Shown: positions 1-9,775, counted from the stretch's first letter. The stretch: DNA of 64,000 nt from Niallia circulans NBRC 13626 (GCF_001591585.1 NZ_BCVE01000001.1:186001-250000); one strand, 5' to 3'. Numbers and translations: made by a program. The notes: generated by a model not told the origin, from the sequence alone.

Positions 1-379
1 CATTTGGTCTCGCCTCATAAATCATTCCCATTACGCCAATTGGCACAGTTTTCTTAATAATTTTTAAGCCATTTTCTTTTTCAATTTTTTCTACCACAAC
101 ACCGACTGGATCATTTAGTTTAATTAACTCTTTTAGTGCTAAGGCCATATTATTAATCCGTTTTTCATCCAGCATAATTCGATCTAAAACAGAAAGAGAT
201 AGATCATTTTCTTTCCCGTTTTCAAGATCTATTTTATTAGCTTTTATAATTAAATCTTGGTCCTCTATTAATTGCTTGCTAATAAGGGATAAAGCTGCAT
301 TTTTCTGTTCTGTTGTCTTATTTAATAATTGATAACTTGCATTCTTTGCTAATTTACCTTTTTGATATACTTCGCCCAT
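1..379 (-). CDS. proA: Gamma-glutamyl phosphate reductase, N-terminal part (cut by window edge)
   Basis: Second step of proline synthesis: NADPH-dependent reduction of gamma-glutamyl phosphate to glutamate semialdehyde. The reverse strand opens with MGEVYQKGKLAKNASYQL after a GGAGAG ribosome site, and about 126 residues are visible, ending in the conserved GVMGMIYEARPN stretch. The catalytic cysteine lies beyond the window. The start is 16 bases downstream of the proB stop, so proB and proA form one operon under the T-box leader to the right. The identification rests on both sequence and context. Confidence 0.95.
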   Translation of the reverse strand, partial: MGEVYQKGKLAKNASYQLLNKTTEQKNAALSLISKQLIEDQDLIIKANKIDLENGKENDLSLSVLDRIMLDEKRINNMALALKELIKLNDPVGVVVEKIEKENGLKIIKKTVPIGVMGMIYEARPN

Positions 380-395
380 TTTCCATCTCTCCTTT

Positions 396-1493
396 TTATA
401 ATTTCACCCATTTATCACGATGAATAACTTCGATTTTTGGATGTTTTATCATTGTTTTTTCTTCTGCTCTTTGTGTAATAATAGCTTTTAGCTCTTCTGA
501 AGAATAGAGTACTTCCCCTTTTCCGATAACTCCTTTTTCACCATAGACTTCGACAACATTTCCTTTTTCAAAGAGCCCTTCGACTTTATAAATACCAGCT
601 GGCAGCAAGCTCCCACCTTTATTTAGCAAGGCCATTTCTGCCCCTTCATCCACATAGAGACTGCCTTCAACGGTAGAATGGAGGGATATCCATTGTCGAT
701 TATTGTTAATAGATGATAAAGCATCTGAACCAATATAGGTTCCGTCTCCTTTCCCCTCTATAATATCGATGAGCTTCTTCTCTCCCTCGCCTTTTCCAAT
801 AAAAACCTTTACTCCTAAGGAATTAGCTGTTTCTGCAGCAATCAACTTTGATTTCATGCCACCAGTTCCAATCTTTGAACCAGATCCTTTAGCAGCATTC
901 TTCCATTCCACCGTTATTTCAGGCAAATAATCAATCCGTTTTGCTGAAGGATCTTCTTTTGGATTTTTGTCATATAAGCCATTAATATCTGTGAGAATCA
1001 TTAACTGATCGGCATGGACAAGTCCACTAACAAGGGCAGACAACATATCATTGTCTCCAAACGTTAATTCTTCTACAGATACGGTGTCATTCTCATTTAT
1101 AATTGGTAAGATATTTCTTTCTAATAATTCCGTTAATGTAGAATAAGCATTTCGGTAGCGATCACGTTTGGAAAAATCATTTCTTGTTAGTAATACTTGA
1201 GCGGGAACAATCCCAAACTTACTTAATTGTTCATTATAGCTTTGAATTAGCAAGCTTTGACCAACTGCTGCTGCTGCCTGTTTCCCTTTCAATGTAACCG
1301 GTCTTGAAGGATAGCCGAGTTTTCCAAAGCCCGCAGCCACTGCTCCTGAAGATACTAAAAGTACTTCATGACCATATTCTCTTAATTTTGCAATGCTTGC
1401 GATATGGTCACTTAGCTTTGATTGATCGATTGCACCTTTTGTATCTGTAAGAGAGCTGCTCCCGATTTTTACAACAATTCTTTTCTTCTCCAT
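396..1493 (-). CDS. proB: Glutamate 5-kinase
   Basis: ATP-dependent phosphorylation of glutamate, the committed and normally proline-inhibited step of proline synthesis. The 365-residue protein is the usual length for the two-domain form. An amino-acid kinase domain comes first ([11 protein letters not shown] at the N-terminus, [26 protein letters not shown], and GTGGMKSK in the nucleotide region). A PUA domain follows from roughly residue 275. It is the first gene of the proBA operon, with a long T-box leader upstream. Confidence 0.97.
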   Translation of the reverse strand: MEKKRIVVKIGSSSLTDTKGAIDQSKLSDHIASIAKLREYGHEVLLVSSGAVAAGFGKLGYPSRPVTLKGKQAAAAVGQSLLIQSYNEQLSKFGIVPAQVLLTRNDFSKRDRYRNAYSTLTELLERNILPIINENDTVSVEELTFGDNDMLSALVSGLVHADQLMILTDINGLYDKNPKEDPSAKRIDYLPEITVEWKNAAKGSGSKIGTGGMKSKLIAAETANSLGVKVFIGKGEGEKKLIDIIEGKGDGTYIGSDALSSINNNRQWISLHSTVEGSLYVDEGAEMALLNKGGSLLPAGIYKVEGLFEKGNVVEVYGEKGVIGKGEVLYSSEELKAIITQRAEEKTMIKHPKIEVIHRDKWVKL

Positions 1494-1539
1494 TTGATTT
1501 CCTCCGTACTAAGTTAATCCGAATTCACCCAATTAAAAA

Positions 1540-1777
1540 AGCTCATTTTCATCCTCATAAAAGGACGAAAATGAGCTTTCCGTGGTACCACCTTAATTGA
1601 ACCAATATACAAATTGATTCCACTTTGTCTGATAACGCAAGAAATGCGCCTACTGCAGCAGGACTTGAAAGGCAGGTTCTGTGTTCTTTCATTATGAAGT
1701 CTTTCAGCTTATAAACTTCACTCTCTTTTATGAAAGGTTCTCACATACTAATCCTTTCGCTTCGTTCGATTTTCTTT
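1540..1777 (-). promoter_or_regulatory. T-box riboswitch upstream of proBA, probably proline-specific
   Basis: Read on the minus strand, the leader contains an AGAGAG-containing Stem I (arms CTTTCAT and ATGAAAG). A likely specifier CCU (Pro) lies at 1674-1676. The conserved T-box motif AAGGTGGTACCACGG is at about 1580-1596. An intrinsic terminator follows (AAAGCTCATTTTCGTCC pairing with GGATGAAAATGAGCTTT, then a T run). Uncharged tRNA-Pro should stabilise the antiterminator and let proBA be transcribed. The T-box and terminator are plain; the specifier assignment is inferred from position and the downstream genes. Confidence 0.9.
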
Positions 1778-1783
1778 TTTCTA

Positions 1784-1812
1784 ATTATAAGCAGTTTTCA
1801 CTATTGTTTCAA
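1784..1812 (-). promoter_or_regulatory. SigA-type promoter of the proBA leader
   Basis: Minus strand TTGAAA (1807-1812), 17-base spacer, perfect TATAAT (1784-1789). It lies about 10 bases upstream of the first helix of the T-box leader and about 60 bases downstream of the neighbouring HAD gene stop. Confidence 0.8.
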
Positions 1813-1872
1813 TCGTTTTTTGAAATTTATAAGAATAGCCAAAAATTTTTTGTTCTATTTATCAGTAAGAGA

Positions 1873-2649
1873 TTATTTTTTTATCCCAGCCATTTCTTTT
1901 TTTAAGGCCCATTTTCTGATAGCATAAGCGACACCATTATCATTATTCGTAAAGGTAACAACATCTGCTGTCTGTTTCACTATATCTTGTGCATTTCCCA
2001 TGGCAACGCCTATTCCTGCTTCTTTAATCATGCTAATATCATTTAAACTGTCTCCAGCCGCTAATACTTGATCCATTGTAATATCTAGAAGCTCACACAC
2101 TTTTTTAAGTCCTTTTGCTTTATTTATACCAAGCGCATTGACCTCAATATTTACTGGAGAAGAATTGCTGATTTCAAAGCATTTTTTCTCGTTTAAGCTA
2201 GTTAATACTTGTTCACGAACTTTATCATCTTCTATATGATAGCCAAATTTGAGCCATTCTGATTTATTGATGTCTTCCGGCATTTCATCTACCCAGACTT
2301 TCTCACAACTAGCAGCCCACATTTTCGCTTTATGCTGTTGTGCTAGTTCCCACATCCATTGGATATTGCTTGCATCAACAAGATTTCTTTCGATTAAATT
2401 ACCATTCATATCCCATATTTCACTACCATTTACTGTTATTAGATAAGAGTTTAATAACAAACTTTTTGCATGATCTCTACATGTTGCAATAGTTCGACCA
2501 GTACTTAATACAACATGCAGTCCTTGTTCATGAGCCTCTTTAATCGCTTTTTTATTTTCTTCTGGAATTTCTCCTTTTTCGTCTAATAAAGTACCGTCCA
2601 TATCTAGTGCGATTAATTTAATCTCTTTGTCTTCTAACCTCTTTGTCAT
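1873..2649 (-). CDS. Cof-type HAD-superfamily phosphatase
   Basis: 258 residues. HAD motif I is LDMDGTLLD with nucleophile Asp16; motif II is LSTGR; the C-terminal motif is AGDSLNDISM, followed by GVAMGNA. This is the Cof/YkrA type with a type-IIB cap, a group of cytosolic phosphatases acting on sugar phosphates, flavin nucleotides or PLP. The substrate cannot be read from sequence. A good ribosome site (AGGAGGAACAGC) precedes the ATG. It is monocistronic, ending just upstream of the proBA promoter. Confidence 0.9.
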   Translation of the reverse strand: MTKRLEDKEIKLIALDMDGTLLDEKGEIPEENKKAIKEAHEQGLHVVLSTGRTIATCRDHAKSLLLNSYLITVNGSEIWDMNGNLIERNLVDASNIQWMWELAQQHKAKMWAASCEKVWVDEMPEDINKSEWLKFGYHIEDDKVREQVLTSLNEKKCFEISNSSPVNIEVNALGINKAKGLKKVCELLDITMDQVLAAGDSLNDISMIKEAGIGVAMGNAQDIVKQTADVVTFTNNDNGVAYAIRKWALKKEMAGIKK

Positions 2650-3027
2650 TTTGCTGTTCCTCCTAATGATTATTTTTAGAAGTGATAGCCAAAAAACACG
2701 ACTGTCAGAATTTCCGCATTCTTAAGCTGTATATTTATCTTTTTTTACCATAACTTAGATTTTTGAAACAGAACTTGTTCATTCTATGCGAAATAAACTG
2801 TTTGCAATAATCCTTAAAATTTTTTGCGAATCAACGTAATAACAAAATTCAAATCATTTCTTCTGACTAACATAATCAACTTCTAAATTTACCTTCCCTA
2901 CTCATTAACATAGTATAACGAATGGGGATAAAAAAGTAAAAAATTCCGATAAGTCTAACAAAACTTCATAAAATCATTAGGATTTTAACAAAATTTTTAC
3001 CTTTCCTTCAACATACGATCATAACAT
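2650..3027. other. AT-rich intergenic stretch, no gene recognised
   Basis: About 380 bases between the HAD gene and the efflux gene. Both strands lack a reading frame with a ribosome site. A short AAAATC/GATTTT hairpin near 2973-2992 is the only secondary-structure signal, and it lacks a T run. It should contain the HAD promoter, but no convincing -35/-10 pair was found. Confidence 0.5.
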
Positions 3028-4002
3028 TTATGAAGATGCTTCCATGCTTCTATTTATGTGTATTTTTTTACTTGAATATACACTATGTAAAACCATTCCG
3101 AACATAACTAAACAGATACCAAAAAAACTTAAATGACTAGGTAAGGGGGCAGAAAGAAATAGAACTTCTCCTATTAAGGCAAATAAAACTTCTAATGATT
3201 GTGTTGCCTCTACCGCTCCTAATTTAATCAAATTGTCTTTTACTAAATCTGTTGCGGCAAAAAATAAGATGGTAGCAATTATCCCGGAAAATATGGCGAC
3301 TATGGCCGACTGAAACACTTGCTGCTTACTCGGTAATCCTACTGTGTACGCGCCAACACCTGATAATAGAACCCAAAAAGGAATACTAGCTGCAGTCATA
3401 CCTAATACCCTTTGAAATACATCTAATCTCCCATCACACACCTCCATCATCTTCCGGTTACCTAGTGGGTAGGCAAAGGATGCAATAAGAATTGGAATAA
3501 GGCAAAATAATGCATTCTTCAAGGAAATGGATACGGCAAATTCAAGCTGCATAATGATAATACCTAAGACAATTAACATAGAAAAGGTTAAGCTCTTAAA
3601 AGGAATTTTCCTTCTCATATTTTGAATACTGCCGTTTTTATCCCTTTTTTGCTCATAAAAAAAGGGAGCAAGCAATGTTCCAGATATAATAGTCAGCTGC
3701 CATGTTCCTGCTACCAGCCAACCAGGTCCATATGCCCCTGCCAAACAAATACCTCCATAAAACAAGCCAAATCCTACTGTACTCCAAAGGATCCAAGGAA
3801 CTGGATTCCTTCTTAATTCTTTCCATACTGCTGTTAAATTCCTTCTCCATCCAACTATTAGGAGCAATAACGGGACCATAAAAAAATAACGCAGAGAAGC
3901 ACTCCAAATCCAGCTTCCTCCTCCTATTTCCATAGACTGATTTATTACAAAAGTAAACGCAAAAAATAAAGCTGCAAATATCCCTAAAATGATTGGCCTC
4001 AA
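3028..4002 (-). CDS. Multidrug resistance efflux transporter family protein (DMT/EmrE-like)
   Basis: 324 residues, almost entirely hydrophobic with about ten predicted membrane helices. It opens with a DMT-type helix (ILGIFAALFFAFTFVINQSME) and has a duplicated five-plus-five organisation as in the EmrE-like transporter family. Translation starts at TTG, set by GGGAGGG seven bases upstream. The substrate is unknown; the family is annotated for drug or metabolite export. A perfect 11-base inverted repeat lies about 40 bases upstream, suggesting a dedicated repressor that is not encoded nearby. Confidence 0.8.
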   Translation of the reverse strand: MRPIILGIFAALFFAFTFVINQSMEIGGGSWIWSASLRYFFMVPLLLLIVGWRRNLTAVWKELRRNPVPWILWSTVGFGLFYGGICLAGAYGPGWLVAGTWQLTIISGTLLAPFFYEQKRDKNGSIQNMRRKIPFKSLTFSMLIVLGIIIMQLEFAVSISLKNALFCLIPILIASFAYPLGNRKMMEVCDGRLDVFQRVLGMTAASIPFWVLLSGVGAYTVGLPSKQQVFQSAIVAIFSGIIATILFFAATDLVKDNLIKLGAVEATQSLEVLFALIGEVLFLSAPLPSHLSFFGICLVMFGMVLHSVYSSKKIHINRSMEASS

Positions 4003-4039
4003 TTGTTACCCTCCCTTATTTTTGTTAATCAAAAAACTT

Positions 4040-4066
4040 ATATCCAATATATCGCATATTGGATAT
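4040..4066. promoter_or_regulatory. Palindromic operator candidate upstream of the efflux gene
   Basis: ATATCCAATAT, five bases, ATATTGGATAT: perfect 11-base arms. On the minus strand it overlaps a possible TTGTTA -35 with about 17-base spacing to an AT-rich -10. The position suits a repressor site. The cognate regulator cannot be named. Confidence 0.55.
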
Positions 4067-4152
4067 TAATAACAATAATTTTTTCATTTCCTTCTAAACT
4101 ATGTTTTTTGTGTTATTTAATTGTGGATGCTTCTTGTTGTGACCAAATCATA

Positions 4153-4184
4153 AAAAAAGGTCTGTACCTTTAAATGTACAGACC
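4153..4184 (-). terminator. Rho-independent terminator of the ABC exporter gene
   Basis: Stem GGTCTGTAC / GTACAGACC with a short AT loop. On the minus strand it is followed by TTTTTTTAT, seven bases past the ABC transporter stop. Confidence 0.9.
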
Positions 4185-4190
4185 ATACGA

Positions 4191-5903
4191 TTATCGTTGA
4201 TATTGAACACGATGAAGGTTAGCAAAAATACCATTACGCTCTAATAATTCATCATGCTTTCCTTCTTCTTCTATCCCATTTTCAGTAACTACTACAATGC
4301 GATCAGCATTACGAATAGTTGCAAGCCGATGAGCAATAATTAATGTAGTTCGATTTTTAGCTAGTTCATTTAAAGAATTTTGAATAATTAATTCTGTTTC
4401 TGTATCAAGGGCAGAAGTTGCTTCATCCAATATTAAAATTGGCGGGTTCTTTAAGAACATCCGAGCGATGGCAATCCTTTGTTTTTGACCACCAGAAAGC
4501 TTTAATCCTCTTTCCCCAATTTGGGTTTCATAGCCATCTGGTAATTTAAGCACTAACTCTTCCAAATGCGCTCTTCTTACTGCCTCGTAAATTTCTTCAT
4601 CTGTAGCATGTAAATTTCCATACGCTATATTTTCTTTCAGCGTACCTGTAAATAAAAAGACATCTTGCTGTACGATTCCAATTTGTGATCTTAATGAACT
4701 CATTGTCATATCACGAATATCGATACCATCAATTTTAATACTACCACTATTTACATCATAAAAACGTGGTATTAATGAACAAATAGTTGTCTTTCCGGCT
4801 CCGGATGGACCTACAAAAGCAATTGTTTCACCAGCAGCAATGGAAAGATTGATATTTTTCAAGACAGGATTTTTATCATAACTAAAGGATACATCATTTA
4901 AATGGATATTTCCTTTTAATGATTCTACTTCAATTGCATCTTCCCGATCTTGGATTTTTGGTTCAGTATCTAACAACTCCAAGAACCGTTTAAATCCTGC
5001 CATTCCTTTCGGATAGAGTTCCAAAATCGCACTAATCTTATCAATCGGTTTTTGCAGTATATTTACAAAAAGGATAAAAGATACTAATTCGCCAATTTTC
5101 ATCTGATTATTAAAAGTTAACCATGCACCAAATACTAGCACGACTAATGTGAAAAATCGCATTAACATATAAACCGAAGAAGAAGTAATCGACATTACTT
5201 TATATGCACCGATTTTGGCTTTACGGAATCTTCGGTTATTCACTGTAAATCGTGAAATCTCAAATTCTTCATTTGTAAATGATTGTACAACACGCACACC
5301 AGATACACTATCTTCCACTCTTGCATTGACATCTGCAATATCTCCATACATTTGTCCCCAAGCTTTGTTCATGCTTCGGTTACAGTATGTAATTAACCAA
5401 ACAAGAATTGGAACAATAAAAATAACGATAAGTGCTAGTTTAATATTAATCGTAAGCATGATCCAAAATGCTCCGACAAATGTCATAATGGCAATAAATA
5501 AATCCTCTGGTCCATGATGGGCCAGTTCTCCAATATCAAATAAATCATTGGTAATCCGACTCATAATATGTCCCGTTTTCGTATTATCAAAAAAAGAAAA
5601 GGATTGTCTTTGCACATGAGTAAATAATTGACCTCTCATATCTGTTTCAATATTAATCCCTAATTTATGTCCCCAAAAGTTAACAATGTATTGAAGAAAA
5701 GTACTTATACCATATAATAGCAGCAAACCCACACCTACAGATAAAATACTACTCCAATTTCCTTCTGGAAGAAGTTCATCAATATACCAAGAAACGGCAA
5801 GTGGAAATGCCAGCTCTAATAAAGCAACCACTATTGCACTGGAGAAGTCGAGCGTAAATAATTTTTTATGTGGCTTATAATATGTAAAAAAGCGTTTTAT
5901 CAT
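4191..5903 (-). CDS. ABC transporter, fused permease and ATPase half-exporter
   Basis: 570 residues. An N-terminal type-I exporter membrane domain with about six helices (residues ~1-310) precedes a nucleotide-binding domain. Walker A is GPSGAGKTT, the Q-loop is IVQQDVFLF, the signature is LSGGQKQR, Walker B is ILILDEATSAL and the H-switch is IAHRLATIRNA. It is a half-transporter acting as a homodimer, or as a heterodimer with a partner encoded elsewhere; both ATP-site halves look catalytically intact, which favours a homodimer. A Fur-like box about 150 bases upstream hints at an iron or heme role, but the substrate is unproven. Confidence 0.93.
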   Translation of the reverse strand: MIKRFFTYYKPHKKLFTLDFSSAIVVALLELAFPLAVSWYIDELLPEGNWSSILSVGVGLLLLYGISTFLQYIVNFWGHKLGINIETDMRGQLFTHVQRQSFSFFDNTKTGHIMSRITNDLFDIGELAHHGPEDLFIAIMTFVGAFWIMLTINIKLALIVIFIVPILVWLITYCNRSMNKAWGQMYGDIADVNARVEDSVSGVRVVQSFTNEEFEISRFTVNNRRFRKAKIGAYKVMSITSSSVYMLMRFFTLVVLVFGAWLTFNNQMKIGELVSFILFVNILQKPIDKISAILELYPKGMAGFKRFLELLDTEPKIQDREDAIEVESLKGNIHLNDVSFSYDKNPVLKNINLSIAAGETIAFVGPSGAGKTTICSLIPRFYDVNSGSIKIDGIDIRDMTMSSLRSQIGIVQQDVFLFTGTLKENIAYGNLHATDEEIYEAVRRAHLEELVLKLPDGYETQIGERGLKLSGGQKQRIAIARMFLKNPPILILDEATSALDTETELIIQNSLNELAKNRTTLIIAHRLATIRNADRIVVVTENGIEEEGKHDELLERNGIFANLHRVQYQR

Positions 5904-6363
5904 AATCTTTCTCCTTCACTCCTATCGTTTTAATTACCGTTTTACCAAATAACTAGTTTTTCTCCCTTTTTTTTATTGTTGCAAGATACTATTCTTCCTT
6001 TACTTCGATTTTCCCATAGTAAAAAATGTAATCTTTTACCAGATTCGAGCGTAATGAGAATCATTATTGATTATATTAGCAATTTACTTTTTCTACAAGA
6101 AAAATATTTATCATTTCGAAATAATTAAAGAGGAATAGGAAAATAGGAGTAACGACTGATTGCATATTTTTATTTTAAAAAAGGAAAAAAATAATTTAGT
6201 TAATATTCTTTATTTTTAGATTATTCCATTAATTACTCTTTTTTCTTTAGTAGTTTTTAGTATAATAGATAGAAAGAAGAACTGCCTTTAAATATAAGCT
6301 AATCTTGAAAAATGGTATTTTAATGTATCATGAATTCTATGTTCTATAAAGGAGCGTGTTTTT
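5904..6363. other. Divergent intergenic region between ABC exporter and LysR gene
   Basis: About 460 bases of AT-rich DNA. It holds the Fur-like box at 6055-6069 and, on the plus strand, a TATAAT at 6261-6266 that could be the -10 of the LysR gene (its -35 is weak). No reading frame was recognised. Confidence 0.5.
6055..6069. promoter_or_regulatory. Fur-box-like inverted repeat
   Basis: TGAGAATCATTATTG matches the Bacillus 7-1-7 Fur/PerR/Zur core TGATAATNATTATCA at 12 of 15 positions. It lies upstream of the ABC exporter and overlaps a possible weak minus-strand promoter. Fur is favoured because the Zur box seen elsewhere in this window has the distinct TCGTAAT core. Confidence 0.5.
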
Positions 6364-7287
6364 TTGGATTATCATCTCTTAACCTTTGTAACCGTTGCTG
6401 AAAAACTGAATTTTACGAGAGCCGCAGAAAGCTTACATATTACGCAATCAGCAGTAACACTTTCTATTAAAGCCTTGGAAAAAAAATATAATGTTACCTT
6501 CCTAGACAGAACGAATAAGTATGTAAAACTCACTAAAGCAGGCGAACTCTTTTATTTTCATGCTAAGAAAATTTTATCGGAGTACAAAGAAGTAAATGAT
6601 TTAATAGAACACCTTTCCGAAAAAAAGAGCCGTCCTCTCACCATCGGTTCAAGCTTTACATTTGGAGAGTATTTACTGCCAAAAATAATGGCTAAAAATG
6701 TAAGAATCAACAAAAATCAAGAGAAACCAATGATAAGTATTAGAAATTCCAACCGTATTGTTGATCAACTATTACGTGGAGAAATTGATTTAGGCATCAT
6801 TGATAGTCCTTTAAAAACACACCCTCACCTCTCCATTACACCTTTTAAAGAAGATGAATTAGTAATCATCGTCAGTAAAAATCATCGATTTGCAAATGAA
6901 ACATTTGTGGAATTAAGCGATTTATATGAGGAAACTTGGATTTTAAGAGAAGAGGATTCCGGAACGAGGCAGATTATTAATCAGTTTTTTCATGATCAGG
7001 CATTCTCCCCGCCGGTGATTCGGTCATTTGGGAGCATACAGATTATTAAAGAATCAATCGAAGCTGATTTAGGCATTTCTATTCTCTCTAAATATGCTAT
7101 TCAAAAAGAAATTTTCATGGGGAGTCTAAAAATATTACGGATAAAAAATAGACCAATCACCAGATATTTTTCCTATATTATTCCGGAATTTTCTTTTAAA
7201 CAACATGCAGTTTCCCCGCTGATCAAGGCGCTGACCAAAGAAAATAAACGATTATATCAAAATATAAATTTGGGGAATAATATGTAG
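6364..7287 (+). CDS. LysR-family transcriptional regulator
   Basis: 307 residues with an N-terminal winged helix-turn-helix (LLTFVTVAEKLNFTRAAE, then LHITQSAVTLSIKALEKKY). A type-2 periplasmic-binding-like effector domain follows, including the usual DLGIIDSP and LVIIVSKNHRFA strands. Starts at TTG behind AAAGGAG. It is divergent from the ABC exporter, and LysR regulators often control a divergent neighbour. The effector is unknown; the sequence resembles the CysL group but not strongly enough to name it. Confidence 0.9.
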   Translation: MDYHLLTFVTVAEKLNFTRAAESLHITQSAVTLSIKALEKKYNVTFLDRTNKYVKLTKAGELFYFHAKKILSEYKEVNDLIEHLSEKKSRPLTIGSSFTFGEYLLPKIMAKNVRINKNQEKPMISIRNSNRIVDQLLRGEIDLGIIDSPLKTHPHLSITPFKEDELVIIVSKNHRFANETFVELSDLYEETWILREEDSGTRQIINQFFHDQAFSPPVIRSFGSIQIIKESIEADLGISILSKYAIQKEIFMGSLKILRIKNRPITRYFSYIIPEFSFKQHAVSPLIKALTKENKRLYQNINLGNNM

Positions 7288-7564
7288 TTGAATTCCAGAT
7301 TTTATATTCGCAAACAAGATTGTCGAAATTGATAGATGCAAAAAGTAAAGAGCACTTTTAAAAATACGGAAATGAACAATTATATATTTTTAGCAACTAT
7401 TCAAAAAGAATTGTAACAAGGCTAAATAGCCATTCTATTAAAATATATAATCCCTTTGTTAAGCTAAAAGCTAATTATGAGTTTTATATAGAATACTTTC
7501 TTCTAATTTTTCTCAAAAGAGTATTAAAAATCCCCAAAAATATTTATTTAATGGAAAAAAATAG

Positions 7565-7661
7565 AGCAGCCTGAATACACCAAGACTCCCTGTTGGATAG
7601 GGTAACAGCTAGCCCAACGGAAAACGAAGTGTATTCAAGCTGCTGGTAAATAAACAGCAGC
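7565..7661. other. Large two-state hairpin downstream of trpA
   Basis: In the 477-base gene-free gap, a 16-base arm (7565-7580, AGCAGC then TGAATACAC) pairs with 7629-7644 around an inner GTTGG/CCAAC hairpin. The 3' arm GCTGCTG (7639-7645) can instead pair with CAGCAGC (7655-7661). On the minus strand the big hairpin is followed by CTATTTTTTT, so it may be the trp operon terminator. The size and competing fold are unusual for a plain terminator. Confidence 0.6.
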
Positions 7662-7764
7662 CCTCACTAAAACCTTCTTTTATATCCTAAACAAATAAAG
7701 AATTTTGCAATTTTTTTTCATATTGTTCACTATTATCACTAAATAAAACACATATGTCCCAACC

Positions 7765-8556
7765 TTAAAAAGCAGGTAATGTATTCCCTTTTTTACTAGC
7801 AGCTATTAACGCTTTTATTTCTTCTAATTTATTTTCTGAAAATAGTTGTACAATTTTACTTCCTACAATGACACCATCACAATATTCTATCATGCTCATA
7901 ACATGTTCAGGAGAAGAAATTCCAAATCCAGCCAGAACCGGGATAGGACTAACTTCCTTAACCTTTAATAAATGGGCTCCTAAATGATCATGAAAGCTTG
8001 AGCGAGATCCCGTTATTCCGGTAACAGTTACAGCATATAAAAAGCCATTTCCTTTTTTGGCAATTTTTTCGATACGATCTAAGGGACTTGTTAAGGTTAC
8101 TAATCGAATTATTTCCACACGATATTTTGCTGCTGCTTCTTCTAATAATACTTCTTCTTCAACAGGCAGATCAGGAACGATTAATCCATTAATCGCTGCT
8201 TCTTCACAATCCTGAAAAAATTTCTCTACTCCATAGGCTAAAATAGGGTTTAAATAAGTCATGATAACAAGCGGAATATTCGTTAACCCTCTAAATGACT
8301 GTATAGTTTCTAAAACACCTTTAAGCGTAGTGCCCGCTTGAAGAGAACGAATCCCTGCTGCTTGAATAATAGGTCCATCCGCAACTGGATCAGAAAATGG
8401 AATACCAAGTTCAATAGCTGTTGCACCTGCTTCTTCTAGGAAAAGTACTTTCTCCTTTAATGTTTCCAGTCCTCCATCTCCAGCCATGATATATGGAACA
8501 AACGCTTTATCCCCTTTATCAAGTACCGCTTTAAAGGCTGCTTCAATTGTTATCAT
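7765..8556 (-). CDS. trpA: Tryptophan synthase alpha chain
   Basis: Cleaves indole-3-glycerol phosphate to indole and glyceraldehyde 3-phosphate and channels indole to TrpB. 263 residues, full length. The TIM-barrel active-site segment ELGIPFSDPVADGP is present, and GFGIS and DGVIVGSKIV form the phosphate site. It starts four bases after the trpB stop and is the last gene of the trp operon. Confidence 0.97.
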   Translation of the reverse strand: MITIEAAFKAVLDKGDKAFVPYIMAGDGGLETLKEKVLFLEEAGATAIELGIPFSDPVADGPIIQAAGIRSLQAGTTLKGVLETIQSFRGLTNIPLVIMTYLNPILAYGVEKFFQDCEEAAINGLIVPDLPVEEEVLLEEAAAKYRVEIIRLVTLTSPLDRIEKIAKKGNGFLYAVTVTGITGSRSSFHDHLGAHLLKVKEVSPIPVLAGFGISSPEHVMSMIEYCDGVIVGSKIVQLFSENKLEEIKALIAASKKGNTLPAF

Positions 8557-8560
8557 CCTC

Positions 8561-9757
8561 TTACTCCCCCATTCTTTCCATAACTGTATTTACATCCTTA
8601 TCTCCTCTACCAGATAAACAAACAATAATTCCTTCCTCTTTATTCATCTTCGCTGCCAGTTTTACTGCATAGCTGATGGCATGTGCACTTTCTAAAGCAG
8701 GGATAATCCCTTCAACCTTACAAAGTAATTGAAGTGCTTCGAAGGCTTCGTCATCTGTAACAGATTCATAGATAGCACGACCGATATCATGTAGGAAGCT
8801 ATGTTCAGGACCAATCCCAGGATAATCTAAGCCAGCTGAAATAGAGTGTGCTTCTTGGATTTGACCGTCTTCGTTTTGCAATAAGTACATATAGGAACCA
8901 TGCAAAACACCTGGTTTTCCTTTCGACAATGATGCAGCATGTTTTTCTGTATCAAGACCATGTCCTGAAGCCTCTACTCCATATAAAGCAACATTTTTCT
9001 CCTCAATAAATGGGTAAAAGATTCCCATTGCATTACTACCGCCGCCGATACATGCCACAATCGCCTCAGGTAGCCTGCCGATTTTTTCGATGTATTGTTT
9101 TTTCGCTTCTTTACCAATAACACTTTGAAAGTCACGTACCATCATCGGAAATGGATGTGGTCCCATAACAGATCCAAGAATATAATGAGTATCTATCACA
9201 TTTGTTACCCAATAACGTAAAGCTTCATTACATGCGTCCTTTAAGGTAGCACTTCCAGATGTAACACCAACAACCTTTGCGCCTAACAACTCCATTCGAA
9301 AGACATTTAATTTCTGTCTTCGAATGTCCTCTTCTCCCATGAAAATCGTACATTCTAAGTTTAATAGAGCACATGCTGTCGCTGTTGCTACTCCATGCTG
9401 GCCAGCTCCTGTTTCTGCGACAACCTTCTTTTTGCCCATTCTTTTTGCAAGGAGCGCCTGTCCAAGAGAGTTGTTGATTTTATGAGCACCAGTATGATTT
9501 AGATCCTCTCTTTTCAAATAGATTTTTGCACCGCCAGCATATTTTGTAAGATTTTCTGCATAATATAGCGGTGTTTCTCTGCCTACATAGTCCTTTAAGA
9601 GATTATTTAATTCTTCATGAAAAGCGGGATCTTCTTGTGCCTTTTTATATTCCGCTTCAAGTTCTGTTACTGCCAGCATCAGTGTTTCCGGAACATATCT
9701 TCCTCCATACATTCCAAAATGGCCGCTTTGATCTGGATAAACATAAGTTTCTGTCAT
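8561..9757 (-). CDS. trpB: Tryptophan synthase beta chain
   Basis: PLP enzyme condensing indole with serine to tryptophan. 398 residues. The PLP lysine lies in [18 protein letters not shown], the phosphate loop is GGGSNAMG, and GRGDKD closes the C-terminus. It is a canonical TrpB1 that should partner the adjacent TrpA. Confidence 0.97.
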   Translation of the reverse strand: MTETYVYPDQSGHFGMYGGRYVPETLMLAVTELEAEYKKAQEDPAFHEELNNLLKDYVGRETPLYYAENLTKYAGGAKIYLKREDLNHTGAHKINNSLGQALLAKRMGKKKVVAETGAGQHGVATATACALLNLECTIFMGEEDIRRQKLNVFRMELLGAKVVGVTSGSATLKDACNEALRYWVTNVIDTHYILGSVMGPHPFPMMVRDFQSVIGKEAKKQYIEKIGRLPEAIVACIGGGSNAMGIFYPFIEEKNVALYGVEASGHGLDTEKHAASLSKGKPGVLHGSYMYLLQNEDGQIQEAHSISAGLDYPGIGPEHSFLHDIGRAIYESVTDDEAFEALQLLCKVEGIIPALESAHAISYAVKLAAKMNKEEGIIVCLSGRGDKDVNTVMERMGE

Positions 9758-9775
9758 AATAAGCTCCCTCTTTTC

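Noticed and set aside
1681-1927. Overlapping plus-strand reading frames
   Set aside because: They lie across the T-box leader and promoter of proBA, are Phe/Ser-rich and have no ribosome site; the RNA structure explains the DNA.
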